The position numbers and the translations under genes are program-made. The notes below the pieces were generated by a model. It saw nothing but the letters and a program-made list of their open reading frames with translations. It made no database searches and was not told the DNA's origin. From Anaerolineaceae bacterium (GTDB taxonomy: Bacteria > Chloroflexota > Anaerolineae > Anaerolineales > Anaerolineaceae): a stretch of DNA of 64,000 nt. The stretch covers positions 8,540 to 72,539 of the forward strand of contig DQHW01000024.1 in assembly GCA_003524305.1 (NCBI GenBank), given 5' to 3'. Within the stretch, counting starts at the first letter, position 1; each line of letters begins with the position of its first letter. Shown one piece after another: positions 43,436-52,587 of this stretch.

Positions 43436-45244
43436 ATGCCTGCGATCCCTGAATTTGTTCTACGCAAGCTTTACGTGACGGATAGTTTGACAAGTATTGA
43501 AAGCGGTTTTACTTTTGAATTAAACAATACTTTTGCCCCGGTAACATTAACCGGGTTATCTCTGACATTGGATGAAATTCTATGTAATACAGGATTAATC
43601 TCTATCTCAATCCCTGGTCAGGCGGAAATACCCGTCGGTGGAATGAGTGATGAGCTTCCGTTCAATCTGGGCGTAAATGTGATTGTAAGAGTGATGGTGG
43701 CTTGCCATGCACCTCGCAAACAAATGGTCATCAGGGTGGATACAAACGAAGTGGGTATTCTTCAATTTGCCATTCCATTTAAAGGTGGCGAATCAGCCGA
43801 ACAAGAAAAGAAGCATAAAAAAGCAAATCTTTTTTCGCGTCTCAATCGCAAGCTCCAATATGTTAATCAGGTCTTTCATGTTCAACAAGATCCGCAACAC
43901 CCTCAATATCACTTTACCCCTCCCGCAAATTGGATGAACGATCCCAATGGTTTGATTTATTGGAAAGGCAATATTCATCTTTTTTATCAGTACAACCCCT
44001 TCGAAGCAGAGTGGGGAAACATTCATTGGGGGCATGCTGTTTCAAAGGATATGCTGCACTGGAAACACCTGCCGATTGCTTTATGGCCGGATGCCAAGGG
44101 TGCAGATGCCGGCGGTTGTTACTCAGGCTGTATGGTAAACAACAACGGCACGCCTACCATAATATACACGGGGGTCTTTCCAGAGACCCAATGTTTAGCC
44201 ACCAGTCCGGCTGATGATCTGTTGTACTGGCAAAAGCGGCCGCAGCCTGTGATCGCCGCACCCCCACCTGATTTACAGTTGGAGGGATTTCGCGATCCAT
44301 GCGTTTGGCAGGAGGCGGGCGGTGAATGGAGCATGGTGTTAGGCGCCGGGTTAACAGGTATCGGTGGGGCTGTGCTGCTTTACCGATCCAAAGATCTGTT
44401 GGAATGGCAGTATATGGGCATTCTTTTCAATGGTAACGCGAATCAGCATGATACGTTGGCGACAGGAACGATGTGGGAATGTCCAAGCTTCTTTCCACTG
44501 GGTGATAAGTGGGTATTGATCATTTCGGTTTGCAATGCGCAAGGATCGATGTATACGATTTATTATACGGGTCAATACATTGTTGATCGGTTTGTTCCAG
44601 ACGGTCCACCACGGTTACTTGATGGCGGTGAAGGCGGTTGTTTGTATGCTCCACAGACTTTTGTCGATAGAAAAAGCAGACGGGTATTAATAGGATGGCT
44701 GCGAGAGGCACGCAGTGTTGCTGACCAGGTTTATGCCGGGTGGAGCGGTGTGATGTCACTGCCGCGATTATTGTTTTTGTCGAATAATGGTGAATTGTGC
44801 AGCACACCCATGATTGAAACACAATCACTGCGAGATCAACATGAAATTCTTACCAAACCGAATCAACTTTCAGAAGCGGTGCGGGGAATGAGTATGGAGC
44901 TTGCGATCCGCATTCCACCTGATACTGAAAAATGGAGCGGCGTATATTTAACTCCACCAGGTAGTCATGAAGTAGCAGAAGGTGTCATGATTGGTTACGA
45001 TTGTATCAACAGCGCAGTGGTGGTGGATTGTCGGCATGCAGGGGGGGTGATCAGCGCCATGCCTATTAAGATTTCAGGCTTTCAAGATCTCTTATTACAT
45101 GTGTTTGTTGATGGATCGGTAATAGAAGTCTTTGTTGAAGATCAACTGCCAATTTCAGCACGTTTTTATGTCACAAAACCCCAAGCATTGCGCGTGAGGC
45201 TGGTTGGGGATGCTTCAGCCGAGTTGTGGAAACTAAAGATTTAA
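43436..45244 (+). CDS. GH32 beta-fructofuranosidase (invertase/levanase) with extra N-terminal domain
   Basis: 602 residues, ribosome-binding site GAGG. The five-blade propeller carries the GH32 catalytic triad: Asp169 in WMNDPNG (nucleophile), Asp287 in FRDPC (transition-state stabiliser) and Glu348 in WECPSFF (acid/base). A C-terminal beta-sandwich ends with LHVFVDGSVIEVFVED. Residues 1-140 are a domain not normal for GH32, beta-rich (LTLDEILCNTGLISISIPGQ), with a Lys-rich joint (EQEKKHKK); it may bind glycans or drive oligomer formation. No signal peptide, so cleavage is cytoplasmic after uptake by the MFS protein. Last four bases overlap the convergent gene. Confidence 0.92.
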   Translation: MPAIPEFVLRKLYVTDSLTSIESGFTFELNNTFAPVTLTGLSLTLDEILCNTGLISISIPGQAEIPVGGMSDELPFNLGVNVIVRVMVACHAPRKQMVIRVDTNEVGILQFAIPFKGGESAEQEKKHKKANLFSRLNRKLQYVNQVFHVQQDPQHPQYHFTPPANWMNDPNGLIYWKGNIHLFYQYNPFEAEWGNIHWGHAVSKDMLHWKHLPIALWPDAKGADAGGCYSGCMVNNNGTPTIIYTGVFPETQCLATSPADDLLYWQKRPQPVIAAPPPDLQLEGFRDPCVWQEAGGEWSMVLGAGLTGIGGAVLLYRSKDLLEWQYMGILFNGNANQHDTLATGTMWECPSFFPLGDKWVLIISVCNAQGSMYTIYYTGQYIVDRFVPDGPPRLLDGGEGGCLYAPQTFVDRKSRRVLIGWLREARSVADQVYAGWSGVMSLPRLLFLSNNGELCSTPMIETQSLRDQHEILTKPNQLSEAVRGMSMELAIRIPPDTEKWSGVYLTPPGSHEVAEGVMIGYDCINSAVVVDCRHAGGVISAMPIKISGFQDLLLHVFVDGSVIEVFVEDQLPISARFYVTKPQALRVRLVGDASAELWKLKI

Positions 45245-45867
45245 GGATATTTTTTCAGAAAGGCCTTTACAAGCTTCTTTGTTTTTGGGCTTTGGCATTC
45301 ATTTTGTGCCTTCACAAATCCCATTATTTCAGATTGATTCAAAGCGGTTGGGTAAAGAGCGTCAAGAGCTTCGACGACATAGGCTTTGACCAGGCTCAAG
45401 TGGTTCAAGTTATGATGAGTTTGATCTACCAGAAGCAATCGGCGGATAATTTCGGCTTTTTGAGATGGGCAGGCTAGTGCGATTTTCGCTGCATTTAAGG
45501 CAGCGTGTGAAGCGACCATGACACTCTCATCGTTCAGTAACATGAAGTAATCTTCCAGGGTTGAGTTGAAATGTTCAGGTGCTGCCTTGGTGAGTGAGGC
45601 TATCACATAAATTGCCACATATTTCGAAAAGCCGTTACTGCTCTTGAAAAGCTGCACAAAATAATCCCAATGGGGTAGAAGGGGTTCTGGCCAGGTTTCA
45701 GCCATGAATATGAGGGCCTGAGAACAGTTTTCGCGGCGGGTAGACTTTTGAGATTGCGGTGAAACACCAGCAAGAAGTTCCTGAAGTAAAGCCGGGTTGT
45801 CTAATGCCAGTTCCGCGATTCGGTCGGGGGTTACCAATTTGTTTTCAAGGTCTACATGGTTAGCCAT
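45241..45867 (-). CDS. HEAT-repeat-like helical protein
   Basis: 208 residues, all-helical, with repeating units such as SKYVAIYVIASLTKAAPEHF and ESVMVASHAALNAAKIALACP that resemble HEAT or Armadillo repeats (about 60-150), and a basic C-terminus. No catalytic residues are seen. Probably a protein-protein interaction module. Its stop codon overlaps the 3' end of the GH32 gene on the other strand. Confidence 0.65.
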   Translation of the reverse strand: MANHVDLENKLVTPDRIAELALDNPALLQELLAGVSPQSQKSTRRENCSQALIFMAETWPEPLLPHWDYFVQLFKSSNGFSKYVAIYVIASLTKAAPEHFNSTLEDYFMLLNDESVMVASHAALNAAKIALACPSQKAEIIRRLLLVDQTHHNLNHLSLVKAYVVEALDALYPTALNQSEIMGFVKAQNECQSPKTKKLVKAFLKKYP

Positions 45868-45929
45868 AGTGACGTTTCTCCATTAGGAAGCTTCTTTATA
45901 AGAACATAAATTCTATTATACAACAATTT

Positions 45930-46808
45930 TCAAATTACCTCTTTACTAAACCATACTGATTCAGATTGCAAGGTAAAACCCATGCGCAAAGCAAGTTGCT
46001 GCATGGGGATGTTTTCACTGCTTGTTCCAAAATGGACGTGTTTTACCCCTCGACTTTTAAGAGTAGTTAATCCATAAGCAATCATCGCTTTTGAAAGTCC
46101 GATGCGCCGGTGAGCAGGATGTGTGCCGATAGGATCGAGATAACCAATGCCGGGATCTTCTTCATCAATGCTACCGATGCAAAAAGCAGCCAGGTTACCT
46201 TCAGATGAACAGGCAACCCAATCCATGGACTGGTCATAGTCGGGTGCGTGCATCATAGCCAATCGATATTCAACGGTCATATTATCAGTACCAAATGCGG
46301 CCTGATGCAGGTTAACCAGTTGTGCGACTTCACTTTCACCTTTTACACACCTGATACGATATCCGGGGGGTAAGGGTAATTCTGATATTGGATCAGCCAG
46401 GGAGCGAATGAATTTCATTGAGCGTACTTCCTGTTGAGTAAACCCCATTCGCTTTAGCAGGTTGATGCGCTCAGGATTTGATGCTGAACAGGAACTATCC
46501 AGTGTTGTAATTTCACCAGTTTTATTTATTCTGTCTTTTATGCAATCTATTCCCAAATCAGCTATTTCTTGTTCCAAAACGGGGTCAGAAAAACCCGGTG
46601 TAATTTCAAAGCAAAGATTATTGAAGTCATCTACATAAGCAAATGCGATCAAGTTTGTAGCTTCAACCCACAAACGAGTGGTTTGCTGCACAGATTGAAT
46701 CTGGATGAATTCTTCAAAGTCAATGACACTTGGAGCATTTGGCAGTGACGAGATCAACTGCCGCATGAGTTTGATGTCTGAGTCGTTGCGATATCGGCGA
46801 TGTTCCAT
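45930..46808 (-). CDS. GNAT family N-acetyltransferase
   Basis: 292 residues. The C-terminal half has the acetyl-CoA pyrophosphate loop (GTHPAHRRIGLSKAMIAYGL, the R/Q-x-x-G-x-G/A site in the form RRIGLS) and the ending TSSENIPMQQLALRMGF. The N-terminal half looks like a second, degenerate GNAT domain, as in many two-domain members. Substrate unknown. Eight bases after a TPR gene, so co-transcribed. Confidence 0.82.
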   Translation of the reverse strand: MEHRRYRNDSDIKLMRQLISSLPNAPSVIDFEEFIQIQSVQQTTRLWVEATNLIAFAYVDDFNNLCFEITPGFSDPVLEQEIADLGIDCIKDRINKTGEITTLDSSCSASNPERINLLKRMGFTQQEVRSMKFIRSLADPISELPLPPGYRIRCVKGESEVAQLVNLHQAAFGTDNMTVEYRLAMMHAPDYDQSMDWVACSSEGNLAAFCIGSIDEEDPGIGYLDPIGTHPAHRRIGLSKAMIAYGLTTLKSRGVKHVHFGTSSENIPMQQLALRMGFTLQSESVWFSKEVI

Positions 46809-46816
46809 TTTATCTT

Positions 46817-47185
46817 CTATTCCAATTCGATTTGGTGAGAAAGCCCTAATTGCGATGCTTTGGCGTAATACTTTTGTGCGGAATCTTGATCTCCAAGTCT
46901 TTCATATGATTTTCCCATGTTTAAATATAAAGAGGGGAGAAACGGATTGACACTATCATCCTCGCAAGCAAAAGCGTGTTCAAGTGCTCTTTGGTTCCAA
47001 TCAAATTCTACTTTTGGATCCTTTTGGTGGCGCGCCATATAATGCGCAGCAATACAGGCTTCATAGTCGCAGGTTTGGATTTTCCAGGCCTGCTCGTATA
47101 ACGCTGCAGCCTCCTCGATATTATGTTGAAATTCAGCTTGCGTGCCGGCAATACATAATTGAATTACACGATTGTTAGCGTCCAT
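46817..47185 (-). CDS. Small TPR protein
   Basis: 122 residues with about three tetratricopeptide-like units: QHNIEEAAALYEQAWKI, RALEHAF...FLPSLYLNMGKSYERLGDQDSAQKYYAKASQLGL. No signal peptide or other domain. Forms an operon with the acetyltransferase gene. Probably a cytoplasmic adaptor. Confidence 0.75.
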   Translation of the reverse strand: MDANNRVIQLCIAGTQAEFQHNIEEAAALYEQAWKIQTCDYEACIAAHYMARHQKDPKVEFDWNQRALEHAFACEDDSVNPFLPSLYLNMGKSYERLGDQDSAQKYYAKASQLGLSHQIELE

Positions 47186-47339
47186 AATTCAAATTATATC
47201 AACATACCCGGATGAGAATCTATAAATAGTCATACTTGGCTATAGCTCTATTGACACTTCAAAAAATGGATTTGATGTCTTATCCTTTATTTGTAAAAAT
47301 ATACCAAAAGGGAAGATTTCGTTTCAGGAGCTTATTAAA

Positions 47340-48212
47340 ATGCAAATTGTCACCGATAGTGGTACGGATGTTTTTTTATCTGGGGAAGAATTACAGAAGC
47401 TTAATATTCATGTGGTTCCACTCGTGGTGACACTAGGCGGAAGCTCGTACAAGGAAGGTGTGGATATTCAACCTGAGAAATTCTATCCGATGTTGGAAGC
47501 GACAGACGAATTACCGGTTACTTCACAACCCTCGGCTGGAGATTTTGCCAAAATGTATACTGACCTGGCAAAAATTGATCCTGATATTCTCTCGATCCAT
47601 ATCTCATCAGGATTAAGCGGTACTTCCGCATCTGCCACTGCCGGCGCAGCCATGGTACCGCAGGCAAATGTGACAGTGATTGATACCAAAACCCTTTCGG
47701 CACCAGCAGGCTGGCAGGTTGAAGCAGCAGCACGTGCAGCCAAAGCGGGCTGGAACAAGGATCGGATTCTGGAAGCAATGAAAAAGATCAGTGATGCCAC
47801 GGATGTTGTTTACACTCTAAAAGAACTTAAATATCTCATCCACGGCGGACGGATCAGCCATATGAAGGGGTTGCTCGCGTCGCTGCTAAATATCAAACCA
47901 ATGATCGGCGTTGAAAAAGTTAAAGGCACCTATGTTCAGTACGGCATGGCTCGAACTTTCAATGGCGCCATTCATGGAATCGGTGAATATGTGTCTAAGA
48001 AATTCAAGGCTGGAAGTTCCTTACGTGTGCAGGTACTGCACTCATACAATCCTGAAGGTGCTCAACAGCTCATCGATGAAATGAACAAACTGTTTAAATG
48101 CCAGTGGCTTCCAACCGGGCTGCTCTCACTTGTATTGGGAGCACATGTAGGCAAAAGCATGGTGGGTGTGGCATTTGCTCCTGAAGATGCCTTTGCAGGA
48201 TTGCCACAATAA
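47340..48212 (+). CDS. DegV family fatty-acid-binding protein
   Basis: 290 residues, ribosome-binding site CAGGAG. Typical DegV blocks: IVTDSGTDV at the start, VVPLVVTLGG, TSQPSAGDF (Thr/Ser lining the acyl carboxylate site), ISSGLSGTSASA and LKYLIHGGRISHMKG. DegV/FakB proteins hold a fatty acid for phosphorylation by FakA in phospholipid synthesis from exogenous fatty acids. No kinase gene is adjacent. Followed by a strong terminator. Confidence 0.9.
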   Translation: MQIVTDSGTDVFLSGEELQKLNIHVVPLVVTLGGSSYKEGVDIQPEKFYPMLEATDELPVTSQPSAGDFAKMYTDLAKIDPDILSIHISSGLSGTSASATAGAAMVPQANVTVIDTKTLSAPAGWQVEAAARAAKAGWNKDRILEAMKKISDATDVVYTLKELKYLIHGGRISHMKGLLASLLNIKPMIGVEKVKGTYVQYGMARTFNGAIHGIGEYVSKKFKAGSSLRVQVLHSYNPEGAQQLIDEMNKLFKCQWLPTGLLSLVLGAHVGKSMVGVAFAPEDAFAGLPQ

Positions 48213-48229
48213 ATTGATGAAAAAATATT

Positions 48230-48260
48230 GATCCGGAATTTTTTTCCGGATCTTTTTTTT
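48230..48260 (+). terminator. Intrinsic terminator after degV-type gene
   Basis: GATCCGGAA (48230-48238), a five-T loop, TTCCGGATC (48244-48252) and eight T. Its mirror-like A run before the stem could serve the convergent GT-C gene as well. Confidence 0.92.
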
Positions 48261-48283
48261 AATACCAATTCATATACGAACTT

Positions 48284-50317
48284 TTATTGTAAAAAATAGA
48301 GAGAGTAGTTCTGGTTTTTTCCCAACAACTTCATTCTTGAGGATGGAGCAAGGTTCAATGAATTACTGAGAAGAACGTAGCCTTGATCTGCATCGTTGAT
48401 TTCTGCAAGGGGAATTACCATCCGGCTGTGATTCTTTCCGAAAAGGGCATATTCTATTGGGCTTCGGGTGATTAAAATTGAAAGGGTTTCACCCTCAGGG
48501 AGAAGCTCATTCACAAATTCGATATCTTTTGCAGAATATCTACTTGTATAGAGAAGGCGATCATAATAAGTTGCTTCGTAGATATTAACGAGTTGACTTG
48601 AATTTGCGTCAGGATAGGTAATTTTAAGTAGAGATTTTTTGAAAAATTTCTGGATACTATTATTTTCTGGAAGCGGCGAAATATAGTTATTGATAATATC
48701 ATTTTGAGTTTTGGCTGTAATTATTGGTTTTGAATCATTCACGAGCAGTGTATTAATGATCAGAAGGAAACTGATGGGTAACAGTAATCCAATAATAATT
48801 CTACGAAGGGTATTTTTTTGTGGAAGCAGTATCGAAACAAGCGGAATAAATGGGAACGTTGAAACTATAAAGTAACGACCTTGATAGGGATCCCATCCGG
48901 GTCTCTGAATTATGATAAAAAAGAGATACAAAATGGCATTGACACAACAAATTATTGCATAATTTCTACGCACCTTATTTTTGCTGAAAAAACTTAATAT
49001 GGTTGAAAGGGGTAATAACAGGATCACTAACGGTCCAAACCAGGAAGTGTCTTCTGAAAGCTTGGGAATCGCTTGATATTGAAAGCTCTCTTTTTCGTCA
49101 AACCCGGCTTGAAGAAAAACTTCTTTTTCAAGATCCAAACCTGTTGGAATCAATAAACCTTTAAAAATATTTTCTTTTACCTGAGTTAAAGCAGGTTGAA
49201 TTGAACGCGGTAGACCTTCAACACCAATTAATTGATAGGTAAATCTTGGAACCAGAAAAGATGCTTTTTCTGCGATATTCGAAAACGAGGTATATTTTTC
49301 ATTCAGTACTGATTCCAAACCAAACACCGAGCCAGTGTGAACGATATTCAAAATATATTGATAACTTGTAAAAAGGATTGTCAAAATTACCAATAACCAT
49401 GAATATTTAAGAAATTTAGAGAAACCTTTATTATTAACCAAAACAATGAGCGTTACCAAACCCGCAACGGGGAGAATGAAAAAAGCTGTTTGTTTTGTAC
49501 CTAAAGCTATAAGTAGACTTAAAGAAGCAAGCCATAAGAATTTTAGCTTTTTTGTTTGAAAAAAATTGAAGAAGAAAGCGATAAAAACCATCAGTGTTGC
49601 CGTAACAGTAAGATCCCCTTGAAAGGAAAAGGTTTGAAGTAAAACTACTGGCAACGAGAGCCCAACCAGAGAAGTGAATAATGCCTGAGTGGTCGAAAAC
49701 CCCAAAGATTTCGATATTTCAAAGGTCGAAGCAGAAATTACCAATAGAGAAAACCACTGAACCAGAAAGAACAAATTTTCATTGTGTCCCAGCAAGAAGA
49801 GCCAAAGCGCTTGCAAATGAGCATTAATTGGATAAATAAGCTGATAGCGATTTAGTGAAGTTAAAACTGTCCAATAATCGAGTGAACCTTGTTGTAACCA
49901 GTAATAAATCCTCGGCAAATGAGAGGCTAAACTGTCAATATTATTTATGGGAGTCGTGATTCCAACTGTGAAAAATCCAATTAATGTTGCAGAAATAATA
50001 GAAACAAGTATTATTTCGACCTTTGAGGGATGGTAATTCGAAAAATCATAGGTAGACCGAAAAATTTGCCTGGAGAGCGGATAAAAATGGTGTATTAAAA
50101 AAGCCAGACCAACGCAAATAAGTGCCTGAATGCCCAAGAATAACCAGGGATGGTTAAGGAGCTGTAGTAACCCAAGAATTTCCGAGGTTAGAATATTTAT
50201 TGAAAACACGTTCAAAAAGAATACAAGCAGTACTTTTGATAATGTGGCTCTCTCAAAAATGATGGGGAAAATGAATAGTGAAAAAACCAGGTAAACGAGA
50301 ATGGATGCGAGTAACAT
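48284..50317 (-). CDS. GT-C type membrane glycosyltransferase-like protein (paralogue B)
   Basis: 677 residues, about 12 membrane helices. The first long outer loop holds NNIDSLASHLPRIYYWLQQGSLDYW, the place where GT-C (GT39/ArnT/PMT-like) enzymes keep the catalytic Asp and where the phospho-lipid sugar donor is bound. The GRYFIVSTFPFIPLVSIL segment after WDPYQ also recurs in the family. It most likely moves a sugar from a polyprenyl-phosphate donor to a glycan or protein outside the membrane. A paralogue of the same length starts at 52482; the two share most of their blocks. Preceded by GGGGAATA. Confidence 0.72.
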   Translation of the reverse strand: MLLASILVYLVFSLFIFPIIFERATLSKVLLVFFLNVFSINILTSEILGLLQLLNHPWLFLGIQALICVGLAFLIHHFYPLSRQIFRSTYDFSNYHPSKVEIILVSIISATLIGFFTVGITTPINNIDSLASHLPRIYYWLQQGSLDYWTVLTSLNRYQLIYPINAHLQALWLFLLGHNENLFFLVQWFSLLVISASTFEISKSLGFSTTQALFTSLVGLSLPVVLLQTFSFQGDLTVTATLMVFIAFFFNFFQTKKLKFLWLASLSLLIALGTKQTAFFILPVAGLVTLIVLVNNKGFSKFLKYSWLLVILTILFTSYQYILNIVHTGSVFGLESVLNEKYTSFSNIAEKASFLVPRFTYQLIGVEGLPRSIQPALTQVKENIFKGLLIPTGLDLEKEVFLQAGFDEKESFQYQAIPKLSEDTSWFGPLVILLLPLSTILSFFSKNKVRRNYAIICCVNAILYLFFIIIQRPGWDPYQGRYFIVSTFPFIPLVSILLPQKNTLRRIIIGLLLPISFLLIINTLLVNDSKPIITAKTQNDIINNYISPLPENNSIQKFFKKSLLKITYPDANSSQLVNIYEATYYDRLLYTSRYSAKDIEFVNELLPEGETLSILITRSPIEYALFGKNHSRMVIPLAEINDADQGYVLLSNSLNLAPSSRMKLLGKNQNYSLYFLQ

Positions 50318-50451
50318 TATTCCCCAGCGGTTGAATAATTATAGGGTGGATGATTTTGCAATGAAATTCTACCATGTTTACAATTTTGCGATTCTTAGCG
50401 ACATATCTGATTGTAAATAACGGGGGAGTGAGAGATAAATAAAATTCAAAT

Positions 50452-52482
50452 TTACCCTGGTTCTATGAAATAGATGGAAAAGTTTCCATTAGTTTCGATT
50501 AATCTCATATTTGGTGTAAGTGTTATTTCAATAACATTACTTACAATGAAATAGCCTGGTGAAGCTTCATCTAAGTCAATTATTGGATACAATGAACGGC
50601 TGCGATTTATTCCAAAGAGGGCATATTCAAGCGGGTTATTTTGAATCATTACTATAATGGGTGTTCCGTCGGGGATAATGTTGTTAACAAATTCAATATC
50701 TTTTACCGAAATGTTATTTGTATAAAATAATTGATCATAATACTTTTGGCCATAAATATACCTGCGAAGATTTTCGAAACCGCTTGGATACGTAATTTTG
50801 TATAAAGTTTTTTTTATAAAAAACTGTAAGAAGGTTGATTCTGGTAATGGATCAATTTTTTGGTGGATAAAGTCATTTTGTGATTTGGCGGTAATAATTG
50901 GCTTGGTGTCATTCTTTAGCAGGGTGTTAAAAATTAGGACAACACTGCACGTTATCAAGACAGTAGAAATAATTTTTTGCAGGATTTTCTGTTTTGGGAT
51001 CAAGATTGAAACAATAGGTATTAGAGGGTACAACCCAAGAATAAAATAGCGTCCTTGATAGGGGTCCCAACCAGGTCTCTGCAAAAAAACCAGACAAAAA
51101 TAAATTACCGAATAAACAAAACTAAACAAACAATAATTCCTTCGCAATTTATTTTTACTAAAAAAGGTTAATATTACCGCCAATGGAATAAGCAAAAATG
51201 CCATTGGTCCAAACCAGGCTGTATCTTCAGATAGTAATGGATATGAATTGTATTGAAAGGTTTCCATTAGATCAAAACCTGGTTGAAGGAAGATCTTTTT
51301 TTCTAGGTCAAGCTCTAATGGATTTAGAATTGCTTTAAAAAAGTCAGCTTTATATTGCATGACTGCAGGTGTGATTGATCTTGGTAAGCCTTCAATACCA
51401 ATAAATTGATAAATATAGCGGGGAATGACATAAATAATTTTTTGTTGAAGTTGTTCAAAGGTAGTGTATTGTTCTGTGGGCTTCCAGTTCATACCAATAA
51501 GTGAATTGGTTTGGATCATATTCTGGATAAATTGAAAACTTGCAAAGGCGAAGGTCAAAACAATTAATAACCAGGATCTGAGGAAAAATCTTTTTACGCA
51601 CTTTTTTCTAATCAACAAATAGAAAATGAGCAAAAATGACAAAGGCAATGTGATATAAGCGGATTGTTTTGTTCCAATTGCCAAAAGGATGCTTAAAATG
51701 GCAATCCAGAGGAATTTCATTTGATCTGTTCGAGCAAAAAATAGAATGAAAACTACAAAAACCATAACCAGAGCAGTTACAGTGAGATCGCCTTGAAACG
51801 AAAAAGTTTGCAACAACACGATTGGCAGCGAAAGACCAATTAAAGTACTCATCATAGCTTGCATTTTTGAAAACCCCAACGCTCTTGAAATCTCGTATGT
51901 TGAAGCTGAAATTATGATTAACGAGAACCATTGAACCAGAAAGAACAGATTTTCGGAACTTCCAAATAGGAAAAGCCAAAGCCCTTGAATATGTGCGTTG
52001 ATTGGATAGACAAGCTGAAATTGATTTATTGTCGACCAATAATCGAGCGAACCATGCTGCAGCCAATAATAAATTCGCGGCAAGTGTGTTGCTAAACTAT
52101 CAATGTTATTGATAGGCGTTGTAATGCCAACAGCAAAAAAACCAATAAAGGTTGCTGAAATAATTGTAAAGAGAAATATTTCAAATAAAGTGATATGAAA
52201 ATTTGCGAAATCAAAAACTGATTTATAGTTTTGTTTTGTAAGGGGAGAAAAACGCTGAACTAGCAGAGAAATTATGAAGCATATGACGGTTTGAGTGCCT
52301 AGATAGATCCATGGGTGGTTTAAAAGATGAAATAGACTGAGAAATTCAGAAACCAAAACATTTATTGAGAATACAGATAAAAAGAAAATCAGAAGAATTC
52401 TTGAGAATGAAGCTTTCTCAAAAAAGCGGGGATAATGGAAAAGAGAAAAAATCAAATAAATGAAAATGGATACTATTAACAT
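50452..52482 (-). CDS. GT-C type membrane glycosyltransferase-like protein (paralogue A)
   Basis: 676 residues, the tandem partner of the gene after it on the same strand (134 bases apart). The same blocks are found at the same spacing: NNIDSLATHLPRIYYWLQHGSLDYW, YPINAHIQGLWLFLFG, QTFSFQGDLTVTA, IEGLPRSITPAVMQ, LSEDTAWFGP and WDPYQGRYFILGLYPLIP. One clear difference is a gap of a few residues after SLDYW (paralogue B has TVLTSLNRY where A has STINQF). A recent duplication followed by divergence is likely, with two acceptor or donor specificities. Confidence 0.72.
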   Translation of the reverse strand: MLIVSIFIYLIFSLFHYPRFFEKASFSRILLIFFLSVFSINVLVSEFLSLFHLLNHPWIYLGTQTVICFIISLLVQRFSPLTKQNYKSVFDFANFHITLFEIFLFTIISATFIGFFAVGITTPINNIDSLATHLPRIYYWLQHGSLDYWSTINQFQLVYPINAHIQGLWLFLFGSSENLFFLVQWFSLIIISASTYEISRALGFSKMQAMMSTLIGLSLPIVLLQTFSFQGDLTVTALVMVFVVFILFFARTDQMKFLWIAILSILLAIGTKQSAYITLPLSFLLIFYLLIRKKCVKRFFLRSWLLIVLTFAFASFQFIQNMIQTNSLIGMNWKPTEQYTTFEQLQQKIIYVIPRYIYQFIGIEGLPRSITPAVMQYKADFFKAILNPLELDLEKKIFLQPGFDLMETFQYNSYPLLSEDTAWFGPMAFLLIPLAVILTFFSKNKLRRNYCLFSFVYSVIYFCLVFLQRPGWDPYQGRYFILGLYPLIPIVSILIPKQKILQKIISTVLITCSVVLIFNTLLKNDTKPIITAKSQNDFIHQKIDPLPESTFLQFFIKKTLYKITYPSGFENLRRYIYGQKYYDQLFYTNNISVKDIEFVNNIIPDGTPIIVMIQNNPLEYALFGINRSRSLYPIIDLDEASPGYFIVSNVIEITLTPNMRLIETNGNFSIYFIEPG

Positions 52483-52554
52483 TTTTCCCCGGCGCTGGCA
52501 ATAAATCTATTAGAGCAAACTAATAATCAAATTCTACCATTGAACGGATAGCGA

Positions 52555-52581
52555 GAAAAAAATCCCGCTGGTAAGGCGGGA
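52555..52581 (-). terminator. Intrinsic terminator of the ABC exporter operon
   Basis: On the minus strand TCCCGC (52581-52576) pairs with GCGGGA (52568-52563) around a seven-base loop, followed by a run of seven T (complement of 52556-52562). Confidence 0.82.
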
Positions 52582-52587
52582 CTTCGA

